Shown one piece after another: positions 36,348 through 45,767 of a stretch of 59,705 bases of DNA; positions within the stretch are counted from its first letter, which is position 1; each line of letters opens with the position of its first letter. The notes under the pieces were generated by a model that did not search any database, was not told the origin of the DNA, and saw nothing but the letters and a program-made list of their open reading frames with translations. The translations under genes were made by a program, and so were the position numbers. The DNA is from Planctomycetota bacterium (GTDB lineage Bacteria; Planctomycetota; Phycisphaerae; UBA1845). Where the stretch lies: contig JAKQDH010000042.1 of assembly GCA_029558835.1 (NCBI GenBank), positions 1 through 59,705 of the forward strand. Direction: 5' to 3'.

Positions 36348-36868
36348 CGGCCGCGCAGGCACGCATGGTCGCACCCGTGTGGACCAACCGACGGAGAGTC
36401 GTCGCTCTCCGGCACCAGTGTCATGTCTCACGAGCCAACCCATCACATCCATGCCGGGACGTCTGTTGGACCCTTTGACCAGGACTACGCGGGTGCTCGG
36501 CGTTCTGACTGTTTCGATCCCAGCCTGCGACCCCGCCCACGCCGCGGGACTGCATCCGAACCTCGGCATGGGCGGCAAGAACCGCGATCGCTGCACCCGC
36601 TGCTGATCTTGGCCCTGGCCGCTGACGAGTTCAACAGAACCAAGGCAGGCCATCGCAAGAATGATTCATGCTGGGAGCAGCCCATAGGGACAGGCTCCCC
36701 AAATGGCCCTCGATCGGTCCATTGCGAACACAGCCAAGACATAGATGACGCCACCCACAGGCAGGTCGTTGGATCAAACCGGAGAGCGACGGCCCGTTCG
36801 CCTTTGGCGGACACGACATCGATCTCGAGCGGCGCGGTTCCAGGACAGCACGGCGTGACGCGACATAT
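36348..36868. other. Intergenic stretch with a small remnant of the Asp-box exoprotein family
   Basis: Between converging genes. Near 36785-36835 the minus strand reads APLEIDVVSAKGERAVAL, matching APLEIDVVSSNGTRAVAI of the protein at 39876-41768 (identical at 14 of 18 positions). No longer open homology is visible, so only a scrap of a fourth paralog remains. Nothing else recognised. Confidence 0.5.
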
Positions 36869-38071
36869 TCAGTTGCGGTTCTCCAGCTTCCAAACCGTCG
36901 CCGCAATGTGCTGTTGCGGCTGGTCCTTTGTTGCCCAGTAATACAGGGCCACCACTTCACCCCGCTCGTTCGTGGTCAATTGGGGATACCCGAAATCATG
37001 GTCGCCGAACTGGTCAGGTTCGAAATCCTCTCGCAGCACCACTTCCGCGCCCCAGGATTTGCCGCCGTCGGCGCTGGCCCGGGCGAAGAGTTTGTCCCGG
37101 GTGCGGTCGCCGTAGGCGCAGACCACCCGTCCGTCCTTGAGCACCGTCAGACCCGGGGGATTCCCGTTTTCCGCACCAGTCTGGCCAACCCGGCTCGAGA
37201 AGCTCCAAGAACGCCCGTTGTCCCGGGATGCATAGCAGTCCACCCAGCAGGTGGCCTGGTTATTGGCCACGTCACGTCGGCGCAGCGCGGCGATGATCGT
37301 TCCGTCGGCCAGCCTGCCCACGGCTGGCATCACCGCCCGGTATGGATCCTCGAGCGGCACGATCCACGCCACGAAGTGGAAGCTTCTCCCCCCGTCGGAC
37401 GTTTCAGCCACGAAGCTCTTGTCCGTCGCAATCTGGCCCAGGACGCTACCGCTGGGCCGGGCTGACATGAACAGCAGGCAGGAGTTCGGACCAGTCGCCA
37501 AATAGCGGGTGCGGGCGGTCAAGGCCATCCCCTCAAGATTGGCGTCCTTCATCAGCGCGCCGAACCGGTAGGGGCCGCGCCACTTCCGCCCCCGATCATT
37601 GGAGAAGAAGAACGACCCCGTCGGGTCCTGGGATCCGTGGTAGCCTACGCCAACGACGCGCAGGGCGAAGCCCGGGGCCTCGAAATCGACGCCACCGGGG
37701 CACTCGGTCGCCACGCCCTCATCGCCGACGAAGTTCTCTGGATCCTCGACCGCCCAGGTCCGGCCGCCGTCCATGCTGCGCGCCAGGCGGCTCACGATGC
37801 CCAAAGTGGCATCGCTCCCGCCCTTGAGGTTGTGCCCTTGCTGTTCAACGTAATCTCCGAAAGAGAAGCCCACCAGGATTTCCCGGCCGTTGTCCCAGCG
37901 CCAGATGCCATTGTTGGCCGGCCAGCCGCAGAACTTGCCTGCTTCGCCAGCGACGATGGCGTTCTTCATCGGCTGCGCTTCACGGTTGGCTGAAGGGTGT
38001 TTGCAGCCGCCAATCGCAAGAGCGGAGACAAGACCACTCATCAGGACGAGCTTGGTGTTCGGTTGTTTCAT
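36869..38071 (-). CDS. Sialidase-like (Asp-box beta-propeller) lipoprotein
   Basis: Start at ATG 38071 gives a lipoprotein signal (KLVLMSGLVSALAIGGC). 400 aa. Five Asp-box motifs are visible: SMDGGRTW, SNDRGRKW, TSDGGRSF, SRDNGRSW and SADGGKSW, the spacing of a six-bladed sialidase/neuraminidase fold. Family GH33 cleaves terminal 2-keto-3-deoxy sugar acids (sialic acid; in one Bacteroides enzyme Dha of rhamnogalacturonan II). I do not see an unmistakable N-terminal Arg-Ile-Pro box, so catalytic activity is not certain. It is the last gene of the long minus-strand cluster, 41 bases after the bicupin. Confidence 0.82.
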   Translation of the reverse strand: MKQPNTKLVLMSGLVSALAIGGCKHPSANREAQPMKNAIVAGEAGKFCGWPANNGIWRWDNGREILVGFSFGDYVEQQGHNLKGGSDATLGIVSRLARSMDGGRTWAVEDPENFVGDEGVATECPGGVDFEAPGFALRVVGVGYHGSQDPTGSFFFSNDRGRKWRGPYRFGALMKDANLEGMALTARTRYLATGPNSCLLFMSARPSGSVLGQIATDKSFVAETSDGGRSFHFVAWIVPLEDPYRAVMPAVGRLADGTIIAALRRRDVANNQATCWVDCYASRDNGRSWSFSSRVGQTGAENGNPPGLTVLKDGRVVCAYGDRTRDKLFARASADGGKSWGAEVVLREDFEPDQFGDHDFGYPQLTTNERGEVVALYYWATKDQPQQHIAATVWKLENRN

Positions 38072-38112
38072 GATTTTCGATTTCGATTCCATGGTTCATC
38101 TTGGCGCCGGGT

Positions 38113-38988
38113 CTATTCTCCCACCGTTGCCTCTCCTGATTTCCACCTGGCAATCCGGCCGGGGGCGACCCGTTTGTACATTTCCGCAAATGATTTCTCC
38201 TTCGTCTCCGCGACGTGGGTGTTAAGGCAGAGATAGGTCAGGGTCTCATCGCCTGCTTCAGTCGTGTGTGGGGCCTGCCAAGGCACAAAGACAACATCGC
38301 CGACACCCACCGAACGGGTTTGTTCACCCACCGTCACTTGGCCTCGACCCGACAGCACAAAAAACGTCTGCTCCTTCTCCGGGTGAGAAACCATCGCGCC
38401 TTTGCTGCCCTTGGGCCAACTCACCAAAGTCACCTCAGCACGAACCGCCTCGTTGCGCTCGAGAATCAGCCGCGTCGTGTTCGATCCGAAGTCGAACAAG
38501 CGTCCGGCATGAATGTCGGCAACCAACTTGCCGGGCCTGTCGGACACCGCGCGAGCCTCGGCGCCTGCCACCGCAGCTTGTTGAGACTCGGCCTGCTGCC
38601 GCCGCACCTCCTTGACCTTCGCGATGTGATCGGCAAACGACGCATGGCCTTCCTTGTTGGCGTCCAGAAATGCGTTGAAGAGGAGGTAGCTCAGTGGGGC
38701 ATCGCCCCCCACGATAATGTGATGCACTACCGTCGGCGGCACGTAGATCAGGCTGCCGGGTTTGACCGCGTAACGTGCCGGGCCGACCACGACAACGCCT
38801 TCGCCGTCGGTAACGTAGAAGATCTGCTCCTTGGCTTCGTGGCTGTGGGGCGGCCCTTCCAGTCCCTTGCGCCAGCGATTCCAGCCGACTTCGGTGAGCT
38901 GCGTTTCACTCCGGTCCACAAGCACGGTGACGACGTTGAGTCCGGCAACATCCAGTTGCTGGCCGTTTTGATAGTGACGACAGATCAT
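38113..38988 (-). CDS. Bicupin protein
   Basis: 291 aa, no signal peptide, so cytoplasmic. Two cupin barrels: residues ~20-115 (PPHSHEAKEQIFYVTDGEG, with a final H in PPTVVHHIIV) and ~190-275 (VSHPEKEQTFFVLSGRG, final H in PWQAPHTTEAG). The first barrel has the full H-x-H...E...H metal set; the second has lost the second His of the first motif (HPEKEQ), so it may not bind metal. Linked by a charged helix rich in Q and A. ATGA overlap with the upstream PEP-CTERM gene. Possible sugar-acid isomerase or sensor; unassigned. Confidence 0.85.
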   Translation of the reverse strand: MICRHYQNGQQLDVAGLNVVTVLVDRSETQLTEVGWNRWRKGLEGPPHSHEAKEQIFYVTDGEGVVVVGPARYAVKPGSLIYVPPTVVHHIIVGGDAPLSYLLFNAFLDANKEGHASFADHIAKVKEVRRQQAESQQAAVAGAEARAVSDRPGKLVADIHAGRLFDFGSNTTRLILERNEAVRAEVTLVSWPKGSKGAMVSHPEKEQTFFVLSGRGQVTVGEQTRSVGVGDVVFVPWQAPHTTEAGDETLTYLCLNTHVAETKEKSFAEMYKRVAPGRIARWKSGEATVGE

Positions 38989-39842
38989 CTGCGGCGAAGA
39001 CTCAACGCCAGAGCGCCCAGCCCCAGAAGGGCCAGCGTGGAGGGCTCGGGAATCAGCGTTACCGCAACGCCATCCACCATGGTGCGCGAGCCGTTCAGAA
39101 CCGTATTCACAGCGCCTTCGCCCACAAATAGCGTGATCTGGCCAGCAACATCGGCGGTCCAGTCGCCAATGTCACAGGCAAAGGAGCCCGTGTAGTAGTA
39201 GTAATCCACTCCCCCCACGTTGATCGGTGAACCCGCCCGAGTTTCCCAGAGCAGCGTCCCAGCCGCCGTGTCCGCAAATGTAGTCATCGATCCGGCGCTC
39301 GCACCGTAGGAGAAGTCATAGCTGTTGATGCCGATGTCGGGCCTGAGGCCATCCAGCAGGCCGCTCGGATCGCTGACCGGATCCGAACGACGCCCCAACG
39401 CCACGACTTGCAGCCCATAGACACCGCCGGGCGTCAAATCGCTGAGGGTGAACGAAAAGGGGTTATAGCTGGTGCCCACGATCGGCTCAACGGGTGTCGT
39501 TGTCCCGCTGACAAATCCACTTCGTCGGTTGTTATCCTCGACGCACTGGCCGCCGACAAAGAAGGTGCCGTCGGAGGTATCGTTCAGGCTCCAGTTCACC
39601 GAGTTGCCGTTCCGAGGGTCAGTGACGCTCGCCCCCAAGCTCAGCGGGGAGATGGTGAAACCGTTGCGGCTTTCGCTGGTCGTCGTGTCCCTGAAGTTCA
39701 GAAACGTCCCGCCGGTAATCGTTTCAACTTCCTCAGGACTGCGTTGCCCGACTGCGGGTGTCACGGCCGCGCACAGCAAGAGGCTCAAAACGGCGCGGGC
39801 GGGGAGGATCGACCTGGTCTGGGGAAATGTGGTTTTCATCAT
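38985..39842 (-). CDS. PEP-CTERM sorting-domain exported protein
   Basis: 285 aa. Signal peptide (ARAVLSLLLCAAVTPAVGQ), a beta-rich body with no recognised family (TFLNFRDTTTSES; PFSFTLSDLTPGGVYGLQVV) and the tag IPEPSTLALLGLGALALSL ending RRR. It sits inside the catabolic cluster, 33 bases after an Asp-box exoprotein gene, and overlaps the bicupin start by four bases. Confidence 0.88.
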   Translation of the reverse strand: MMKTTFPQTRSILPARAVLSLLLCAAVTPAVGQRSPEEVETITGGTFLNFRDTTTSESRNGFTISPLSLGASVTDPRNGNSVNWSLNDTSDGTFFVGGQCVEDNNRRSGFVSGTTTPVEPIVGTSYNPFSFTLSDLTPGGVYGLQVVALGRRSDPVSDPSGLLDGLRPDIGINSYDFSYGASAGSMTTFADTAAGTLLWETRAGSPINVGGVDYYYYTGSFACDIGDWTADVAGQITLFVGEGAVNTVLNGSRTMVDGVAVTLIPEPSTLALLGLGALALSLRRR

Positions 39843-39875
39843 GCGGACTCAAGTTGTAAGGATGGTCGGATCAGC

Positions 39876-41768
39876 CTACCTGCTCACTCGAGCCTTTTGG
39901 CCACCCGTGGTATTGAACATGACGGCAGTATTGCCGGCCCCGGGCGGAGATGACATGCGAAGTTCGTCAGAAGCCATTCGAAAGAGCGCAACATTGTCGA
40001 TGTCAAACTGGCGGGACGGCTCCGGCACGTCGGCATTCGGAAGGCGCGTGGTCAGGAACGGCTCGGTATGCCGCCGGCGAGAGAAGTCGCGCAGCCGAAA
40101 CTCGCCCGTGCGGAAGACCAACCGCTCCACGGTTGGCGTGGCGTCACGGAAGGAAGCGTTCGTGAGGACATCAACACCATCCACCCTGAGCGTGTAGACC
40201 TGACGATTCCCATCCACCAGCAAGTCCAGCCGAATCCACTCGTTCGGCGCGTATTGGCAGACATCCTCCTCTTCGGTCGTCCCGTTCCAGGCGGTGATCT
40301 TGCCGCCATTGAGCGCGATGGCCACCGCACGCGTGCCATTGCTCGAGACCACGTCAATCTCGAGGGGTGCGCTCGTGGTCGACTTCTGATGGGCCCGCAC
40401 CTGGAAGGACAGGTGCGCCAGGGTGTGCTGTGGGAATACCCGCATCACGCTGGCGTAGTCGTAAGGGTCGCGATCCTCCAACCGCACGAATCGGTTCGTC
40501 CCTTCCGCGACGACGGCCACGGGTGCCCACTGAGGACTGTAAGTGTTCCACCCCTCGACGCGGCGGCCCGGCGATTGGGCCTGGAAATCGTCACGCACAT
40601 CGTTGGTCACCTGCCCCACGATGGGGGTGGGCACGCTGGCGACCCAGATGTCCTCCTTGTTCATGCTGTAGGTCAGCCACAGGTCAGTGCCCGGAGGGTC
40701 GCCGTTGCCCGGGGTGATGCCGCGGACGTACTGCGGCCCGCAGTTCTTGTCGTCGCCGGGATCGTTTTCGTACCGCTGGGGTGGCATGTCGCCGGCGATC
40801 ACCAGAAAGGGCGTGTTGAAATGCAGGCCGTCCTCGGAAATCGCCGCCGCCAGCGGCCACCGACGCTGGCCGTCGCCATGGCTCGCGCAGCCGATGAGCG
40901 CGTAACGCCCGTCCGAAGTGCGCTCACCCCAGACCTTGGCGCCGGGATGCCAGCGGAACGATTTCACCTGGGTGGGATCGGGCACATGGTCCGGAATCCA
41001 GTCGCTGCCTGTGCTGACGGCCATGTAATGGTTCTTCCAGAAGCCGACGATCCGTTGATCGGGCAGACGGTACCAGCAGAAGGCTTTCCATACCCGGTTT
41101 CCGCCGTTGGTGCTGACGGTGTAGAAAACCGGATCTTGGTCCTCCTCCTGCCACTGCTGGCGGACGAGCGGATCGTTGCGCAACGCGTCGCAAGCGGCCA
41201 CGAAACCCGAGTCCGGCGAGGACGCATACCAGGGCCAATGAACATAAGGGCCGGGCCCCAGGTGGTTGGTTTTGACGTTATAGATCGGGCCGTAGGAATC
41301 CGGGCCGCCGATTTCGCGAACCAGTCGCACGCCCATGCCCCCGTTTCGAGTTCCCCGATAGTGAGAGGCAAGAAAGCGCCCGTTGGGTGCGACGTAGAAC
41401 GCCATCCGATGATGGCCTCCGTCGAAGATCGGGGAGGACACGGCGGGGCTCCAGTCCAGGCCGTTGGTGGACCAGGCCAGCCGGCTGGCCGCGCCATCGT
41501 GCATCACCCAGAAGAGTCCACCCCAGTAGGCCAGAAACTGGTGGTGGCGATAGATGGTGTCGTGACCGTCGGCAAGACTCGGATTGTTGGCGGCCGAGCG
41601 GATCACTTGGACATTTTGGACGCCGACAGCCCAACGCAATTTCCCGTCGTGACTTGAGAGGTCGGGTTGCACCTCCGCGGTGTAGCGTGGCAGTTGCGCA
41701 CACGCGGTGTGGACTCCCAGAGCCAGCCAGGCGGCGACTGAGAACATCCGGGGTCGTGACGTGGTCAT
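39876..41768 (-). CDS. Asp-box exoprotein, paralog 1
   Basis: 630 aa with a signal peptide (MFSVAAWLALGVHTACAQ). The N-terminal ~440 residues look like a sialidase-type propeller: LAWSTNGLDWSPAV (Asp-box-like), MAFYVAPNGRFLASHY, SSPDSGFVAACDALRND. The hallmark QYVRGITPGNGDPPG then WLTYSMNKEDIWV is shared with the next two genes. The C-terminal ~200 residues form a concanavalin-like sandwich (LSFQVRAHQKSTTSAPLEID; YTLRVDGVDVLTNASF; RLVFRTGEFRLRDF). Probably an exo-acting glycan enzyme. First listed of three tandem paralogs, separated by only 31 bases from the gene upstream. Confidence 0.8.
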   Translation of the reverse strand: MTTSRPRMFSVAAWLALGVHTACAQLPRYTAEVQPDLSSHDGKLRWAVGVQNVQVIRSAANNPSLADGHDTIYRHHQFLAYWGGLFWVMHDGAASRLAWSTNGLDWSPAVSSPIFDGGHHRMAFYVAPNGRFLASHYRGTRNGGMGVRLVREIGGPDSYGPIYNVKTNHLGPGPYVHWPWYASSPDSGFVAACDALRNDPLVRQQWQEEDQDPVFYTVSTNGGNRVWKAFCWYRLPDQRIVGFWKNHYMAVSTGSDWIPDHVPDPTQVKSFRWHPGAKVWGERTSDGRYALIGCASHGDGQRRWPLAAAISEDGLHFNTPFLVIAGDMPPQRYENDPGDDKNCGPQYVRGITPGNGDPPGTDLWLTYSMNKEDIWVASVPTPIVGQVTNDVRDDFQAQSPGRRVEGWNTYSPQWAPVAVVAEGTNRFVRLEDRDPYDYASVMRVFPQHTLAHLSFQVRAHQKSTTSAPLEIDVVSSNGTRAVAIALNGGKITAWNGTTEEEDVCQYAPNEWIRLDLLVDGNRQVYTLRVDGVDVLTNASFRDATPTVERLVFRTGEFRLRDFSRRRHTEPFLTTRLPNADVPEPSRQFDIDNVALFRMASDELRMSSPPGAGNTAVMFNTTGGQKARVSR

Positions 41769-41799
41769 GCTGGCAGGTTTCTCGTGATTCGCTTTGAGA

Positions 41800-43779
41800 C
41801 TACTCGCTCACCGACACGTCATCAATGTAGTAGGCCGCTTCGGGCACGGGTTGATCGGCATTGGGGAGGTCCGCGCCGGGTGACTTAGGATCACGCAAAG
41901 TCGGCGACGTGCGAAACTCACCGGTCCGAAACGAAATCCGCTCCACCGGAGCCGTGGGGTCGCCGATCTCGGCGCCGGCCAGCAGCGTCTGGCCGTCCAG
42001 GATGACGTCGAAAACGCCCCTCTCCAGGTCGAAACGCAGCGCTACGTCATACCATTGGTTCGCGGCGTGGTGCTTGAGCGTGACGATTTCATGTTGATTG
42101 CCGTCTTTGGCCAGCATACGGCCCTGTTCGTCAACGATGAGCACCACCGTCGGGCGGTAGCCGTAACGGTCGAGCAGTTCGATCTCAAGGCGGCCGTGAT
42201 CGGTTTGCCGGGCGAGAACTTTGAAACGCACGGTGGCCCTCTTCATTGCCGGGAGGACGCGCACGGCGCGCGCATAATCAGCAGGCTCGCGGTCGCGCAG
42301 TTCGAGGCTGCGATTCGTGGCGCTCGGAAAAGCGGCGAGCCGCACGCCGGCCCAGAGCGGGCTGTGGAGGTTCCAGGGCAGGTCCTCGAGGGCACCGGTG
42401 TTGAAATCATCGTGCACGGGCCCGTTGACCGTGGCACGCACAGGCACGGGGATGCGGCTGACCCAGATGTCGTCCTTGTTCATGGACCAGGTAATCCAGA
42501 AGGCGTTGCCCGGGGGCTTGCCGTTGCCTTCCACGATGCCGCGGACGTACTGCGGACCGAACGCCTTGTCGAGGCCATTGTAGCGGCGCGGCGGAACTTC
42601 ACCGACCACGGTCAGCAACTGATCGAAGGTTTCGCCATCGTCGCCCGTGACGAGCGCGAGCGGCCAGCGATGCCGGTTGTCGCGCGTCGGGTTGTACACG
42701 AGGGCGTAGCGCCCGTCGGGCGTGCGTTGGCCCCAGACTTTGCCCGAGGCCGTGACGAGCGAAGGCTCCTGAGCGGGCTGACTCCACGTGAGACCGTTGT
42801 TGGTCGAAAGTGCTGTCCAGGAGTTTTTCCAAAGGGCGACGGCCGCGCCGTCTTTGCGATGATAGAACGAGAGCGCCTTCAGCACCTGGTCGCCCAGGTC
42901 GGGATAGAAGCCGTCCTTGGCCCGGTCTTCCTCCCACCACTGGAGTGTCACGAGTTTGTTGGCGAGCAACGCTTGGCACGCGCGCTTGAACCCTTCATCG
43001 GGCGAGGCCGTGTAGAAGGGATGGCTGGTGTTGCTCTCGTTCCAGCCGTTGTGCCGGCTGTAGCGAATGAAGTAGATGGGCCCGAAAGTGCCGTCAGCAT
43101 AGACCTCGCGCACGGTGCGCCCGATACCGCCCCCTTCATTGGGCTTCCGTTCCGGGCCGTAGAACCCAAGCACGAGCAGCCGGCCGTCGGGCGCCACGTA
43201 GAACCCCATGCGCTGGTGCACCTCGAATATCGTATCGTCAGCGGTCCGGTATTCGGGGAAGACAACGCGCGGTTTCTCCCAGTGGATGCCGTTGGTGGAC
43301 GACATCAACAGCGTGTGCATCGGTCCCCGGTTTTCGTGCACCGGCGCGCTGAGGTACTCGATCCAGAAACGGTTGCGCCCATAGGCGAGCATTGGGGCGT
43401 GGTTGTAAGTCCAGCCAAAACCATCCGCCAACTCGGGATGCGAGCGGTTGGCCCGGAGCGCCTGCCAGCTCTTGACGCCAATCGCCCAGCGCAACCCGCC
43501 GTCGTGGGTGGTGTCGGCCTGTTCGGGACCGACGAAACGCACGGGTGCGGACTCGTGAGCCAGGCCGAGCCCGGGAAGGTCGGCAGGCCGGGGAGGCTCA
43601 TTGCCCGTGATCAGGTGCTCATGCGGCGTCCGAATCGTGGGATGCCCCATGAAACCATAGTCGCCCCAATGCTGGTCGTCGGAGATGATCAGGAGAACAT
43701 CCGGCGGCGCAGCGCAGAGGCCAAACCCAGGCGCGAGAAACAGCAGGGCTGCGACAAGGGGTTTCAGCTTCTGGAGCAT
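41800..43779 (-). CDS. Asp-box exoprotein, paralog 2, with captured sulfatase N-terminus
   Basis: 659 aa. Signal peptide (MLQKLKPLVAALLFLAPGFG), then residues ~25-56 are the start of a type I sulfatase: DVLLIISDDQHWGDYGFMG followed by HPTIRTPH, including the Asp pair that binds calcium in sulfatases. At HEHL the sequence leaves the sulfatase and joins the propeller family at about SAPVRFVGPEQADTT, equivalent to EPVRYVGREQTDKR in paralog 3. No C-x-P-S-R catalytic box follows, so there is no sulfatase activity. The propeller and concanavalin-like C-terminus (YVRGIVEGNGKPPG, WSMNKDDIWV) are complete. It starts four bases after paralog 3 ends. Confidence 0.82.
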   Translation of the reverse strand: MLQKLKPLVAALLFLAPGFGLCAAPPDVLLIISDDQHWGDYGFMGHPTIRTPHEHLITGNEPPRPADLPGLGLAHESAPVRFVGPEQADTTHDGGLRWAIGVKSWQALRANRSHPELADGFGWTYNHAPMLAYGRNRFWIEYLSAPVHENRGPMHTLLMSSTNGIHWEKPRVVFPEYRTADDTIFEVHQRMGFYVAPDGRLLVLGFYGPERKPNEGGGIGRTVREVYADGTFGPIYFIRYSRHNGWNESNTSHPFYTASPDEGFKRACQALLANKLVTLQWWEEDRAKDGFYPDLGDQVLKALSFYHRKDGAAVALWKNSWTALSTNNGLTWSQPAQEPSLVTASGKVWGQRTPDGRYALVYNPTRDNRHRWPLALVTGDDGETFDQLLTVVGEVPPRRYNGLDKAFGPQYVRGIVEGNGKPPGNAFWITWSMNKDDIWVSRIPVPVRATVNGPVHDDFNTGALEDLPWNLHSPLWAGVRLAAFPSATNRSLELRDREPADYARAVRVLPAMKRATVRFKVLARQTDHGRLEIELLDRYGYRPTVVLIVDEQGRMLAKDGNQHEIVTLKHHAANQWYDVALRFDLERGVFDVILDGQTLLAGAEIGDPTAPVERISFRTGEFRTSPTLRDPKSPGADLPNADQPVPEAAYYIDDVSVSE

Positions 43780-43783
43780 GGGG

Positions 43784-45748
43784 TCAGGGGTTGCCCACGG
43801 CGGCGGTTTTCACGTCATCAATATAGTACACACTCAGCGGCACGCGCTGGTCGGCACCCGGCAGGTCTTCGCTCGTGTAGCCCAAGGTCGCATGTTCGCC
43901 CTCCACGAAAAGGGCCCGCACATCGCCGCGATAGGGGCCGGTGCGGAAGACCAAGCGCTCGACGGTTCCGGCCGGCTCGGCGAACTTGACCGCGACCCCG
44001 ACGGTGTTGCCGTTCAAGGCAAGGTCGTAGGTTCCGGCGGTGCAGTTGATGTCCAACCGGAGGGTCAGCCACGTGCGGTCAGGAACCGGAATGGAATTGA
44101 CCCATCGGGACATCTGGTCCTGAGCCAGCCATGGGCCATCCAACCGCACTTTCAGCGGGCGATGGCCGTGGCGATCCTGCACTTCCGCCTCCAGCACGCC
44201 GTGACCCACTCTCTCCGCCAGCGCACGGAACTCGATCCGGACCCGCGAGCTTTCGGGGAACGCGCGCTCGGCCAGCGCATAGTCGTAAGGATCCTCGTCG
44301 CGCAGCACGAGGCACCGGTTGCCCGATTGCTGCGGGTCGTCGCCGAAGCCGATGGGTGCCCACTGCGGTGCATACAGATTCCAGGATTCCAGTTGCGCGG
44401 TGGACTCCACGCCGTCGAAGGCCTCCTGAACATGGTGCGTGACCATGCCAGTCACGGGCACCCGCGTGCGGGTGACCCAGATATCCTCTTTGTTCATGCT
44501 GTAGGTGCTCCAAAGATGAGCCCCGGGCGGCCTGCCGTTGCCTTCCTCGATGCCGCGGACGTATTGCGGGCCGGCGTTCTTGTAAAGGCCGGCAAAGCGC
44601 CGGGGCGGCACCTCCCCGTGGAGGCAGAGCATGTCGGCGAAGTCCCGGCAGTCGTCGCTCGTCATCACGACCAGCGGAAAACGGTTGTTGCGCGTGAGCG
44701 AGTGATTATAGACGAGCGCGTAACGTCCGTCGCCGGTTCGCTGCACCCAGGTCTTGGCGCCACAGGGCGTCAGGGTTGGTGCTCCAACCAGCCTGGTCCA
44801 CGACTGGCCCTCGTCGGGGCTGAGTGCGTAATGCGCCTTCCAGACGCCGAGCACCGCGCCATCCGGGCGGTGGACGAAACTCGGCGCCTTGGGCTCCGCC
44901 TTGTCCAGTCGGAGCGTGTAGAAGCCATCCGTGGCGCGGTCTTCCTCCCACCATGGCAGCGTCATGAGCTTGTCCTGCAACAGCGCGTCGCAGGCAGCGA
45001 CGAATCCGGAGTCGGTGCTGCTCTTGTAGAAAGGGAAGGTGGTATTGGTCTCGTTCCAGCCGGCGTGCCGGTTGTAACGAATGAAGTAGATCGGACCGAG
45101 AGTGTTGTTCGCGTGGATCTCGCGGACGACCCGGCCCAAACCCTGACCCTTGTTCGGACCGTGTTGCGGGAGCGGCTGCATGCAGAAGCTGTAAAACGCC
45201 AGCGTCAGCAAGCGGCCGTTCGGCGCGACATAAAAGCCCATGCGCTGGTGCATGATCGCGGGCGTGCCGGCGGGAAGATGACCCTCGGCATTCGTGATGT
45301 CGGGCAGAGCGTATTCCGGGAAGATCACCTGCGGATGGGACCAATGCCGGCCGTCGGTCGAGGTCATGAGCAACGTCCTCCCGGGTGGGACATGTTCTGA
45401 CTTGGGCGTGCTGAGGTATTGAAGATAGAACCGATCTTGCCAATAGGCCAGATACGGCTGGTGGTTATAGGTCCAGCCGATGGCCCCGCCTTCGGGCGGA
45501 CAGGCGCGGTTGGCGCGGAGCGCCTGGTAGCAATGGACGCCGACCGCGTGGCGCAGGGCACCGTCGTAGAGGCGCTTGTCCGTTTGCTCCCGGCCGACGT
45601 AGCGGACCGGTTCGGCGGCGGAATCGGCGACTGGAGGCGGCAGGGCCGCCTGGGCGCCTGATGTTGCGATGGGAAGGAAGGGGCAGAGCGCCAGCAGAGG
45701 CGCGAGCCAGGGCGTTCGGGTTGGCCTGAGTTTCAACGATGGTTTCAT
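43784..45748 (-). CDS. Asp-box exoprotein, paralog 3
   Basis: Start at ATG 45748, which precedes a signal peptide (WLAPLLALCPFLPIATSGAQA); the frame to 45880 overlaps the kinase gene and is unlikely. 654 aa. Asp-box-like motifs MTSTDGRHWSHPQVIF and LSPDEGQSWTRL, the hallmark YVRGIEEGNGRPPG and STYSMNKEDIWV, and a C-terminal concanavalin-like domain (LTLRLDINCTAGTYDLALNG; ERLVFRTGPYRGDV). Lies 19 bases after the four-carbon acid sugar kinase, tying the extracellular enzymes to the cytoplasmic pathway. Confidence 0.82.
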   Translation of the reverse strand: MKPSLKLRPTRTPWLAPLLALCPFLPIATSGAQAALPPPVADSAAEPVRYVGREQTDKRLYDGALRHAVGVHCYQALRANRACPPEGGAIGWTYNHQPYLAYWQDRFYLQYLSTPKSEHVPPGRTLLMTSTDGRHWSHPQVIFPEYALPDITNAEGHLPAGTPAIMHQRMGFYVAPNGRLLTLAFYSFCMQPLPQHGPNKGQGLGRVVREIHANNTLGPIYFIRYNRHAGWNETNTTFPFYKSSTDSGFVAACDALLQDKLMTLPWWEEDRATDGFYTLRLDKAEPKAPSFVHRPDGAVLGVWKAHYALSPDEGQSWTRLVGAPTLTPCGAKTWVQRTGDGRYALVYNHSLTRNNRFPLVVMTSDDCRDFADMLCLHGEVPPRRFAGLYKNAGPQYVRGIEEGNGRPPGAHLWSTYSMNKEDIWVTRTRVPVTGMVTHHVQEAFDGVESTAQLESWNLYAPQWAPIGFGDDPQQSGNRCLVLRDEDPYDYALAERAFPESSRVRIEFRALAERVGHGVLEAEVQDRHGHRPLKVRLDGPWLAQDQMSRWVNSIPVPDRTWLTLRLDINCTAGTYDLALNGNTVGVAVKFAEPAGTVERLVFRTGPYRGDVRALFVEGEHATLGYTSEDLPGADQRVPLSVYYIDDVKTAAVGNP

Positions 45749-45767
45749 GATCTTGTGGCCTTTGAAT

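Noticed and set aside
43611..43779. Functional sulfatase gene
   Set aside because: Only the first ~32 residues of the fold are present and the catalytic C-x-P-S-R box is missing.
40068..43989. Long plus-strand frames opposite the Asp-box exoproteins
   Set aside because: Shadows of well-supported minus-strand paralogs with conserved motifs.
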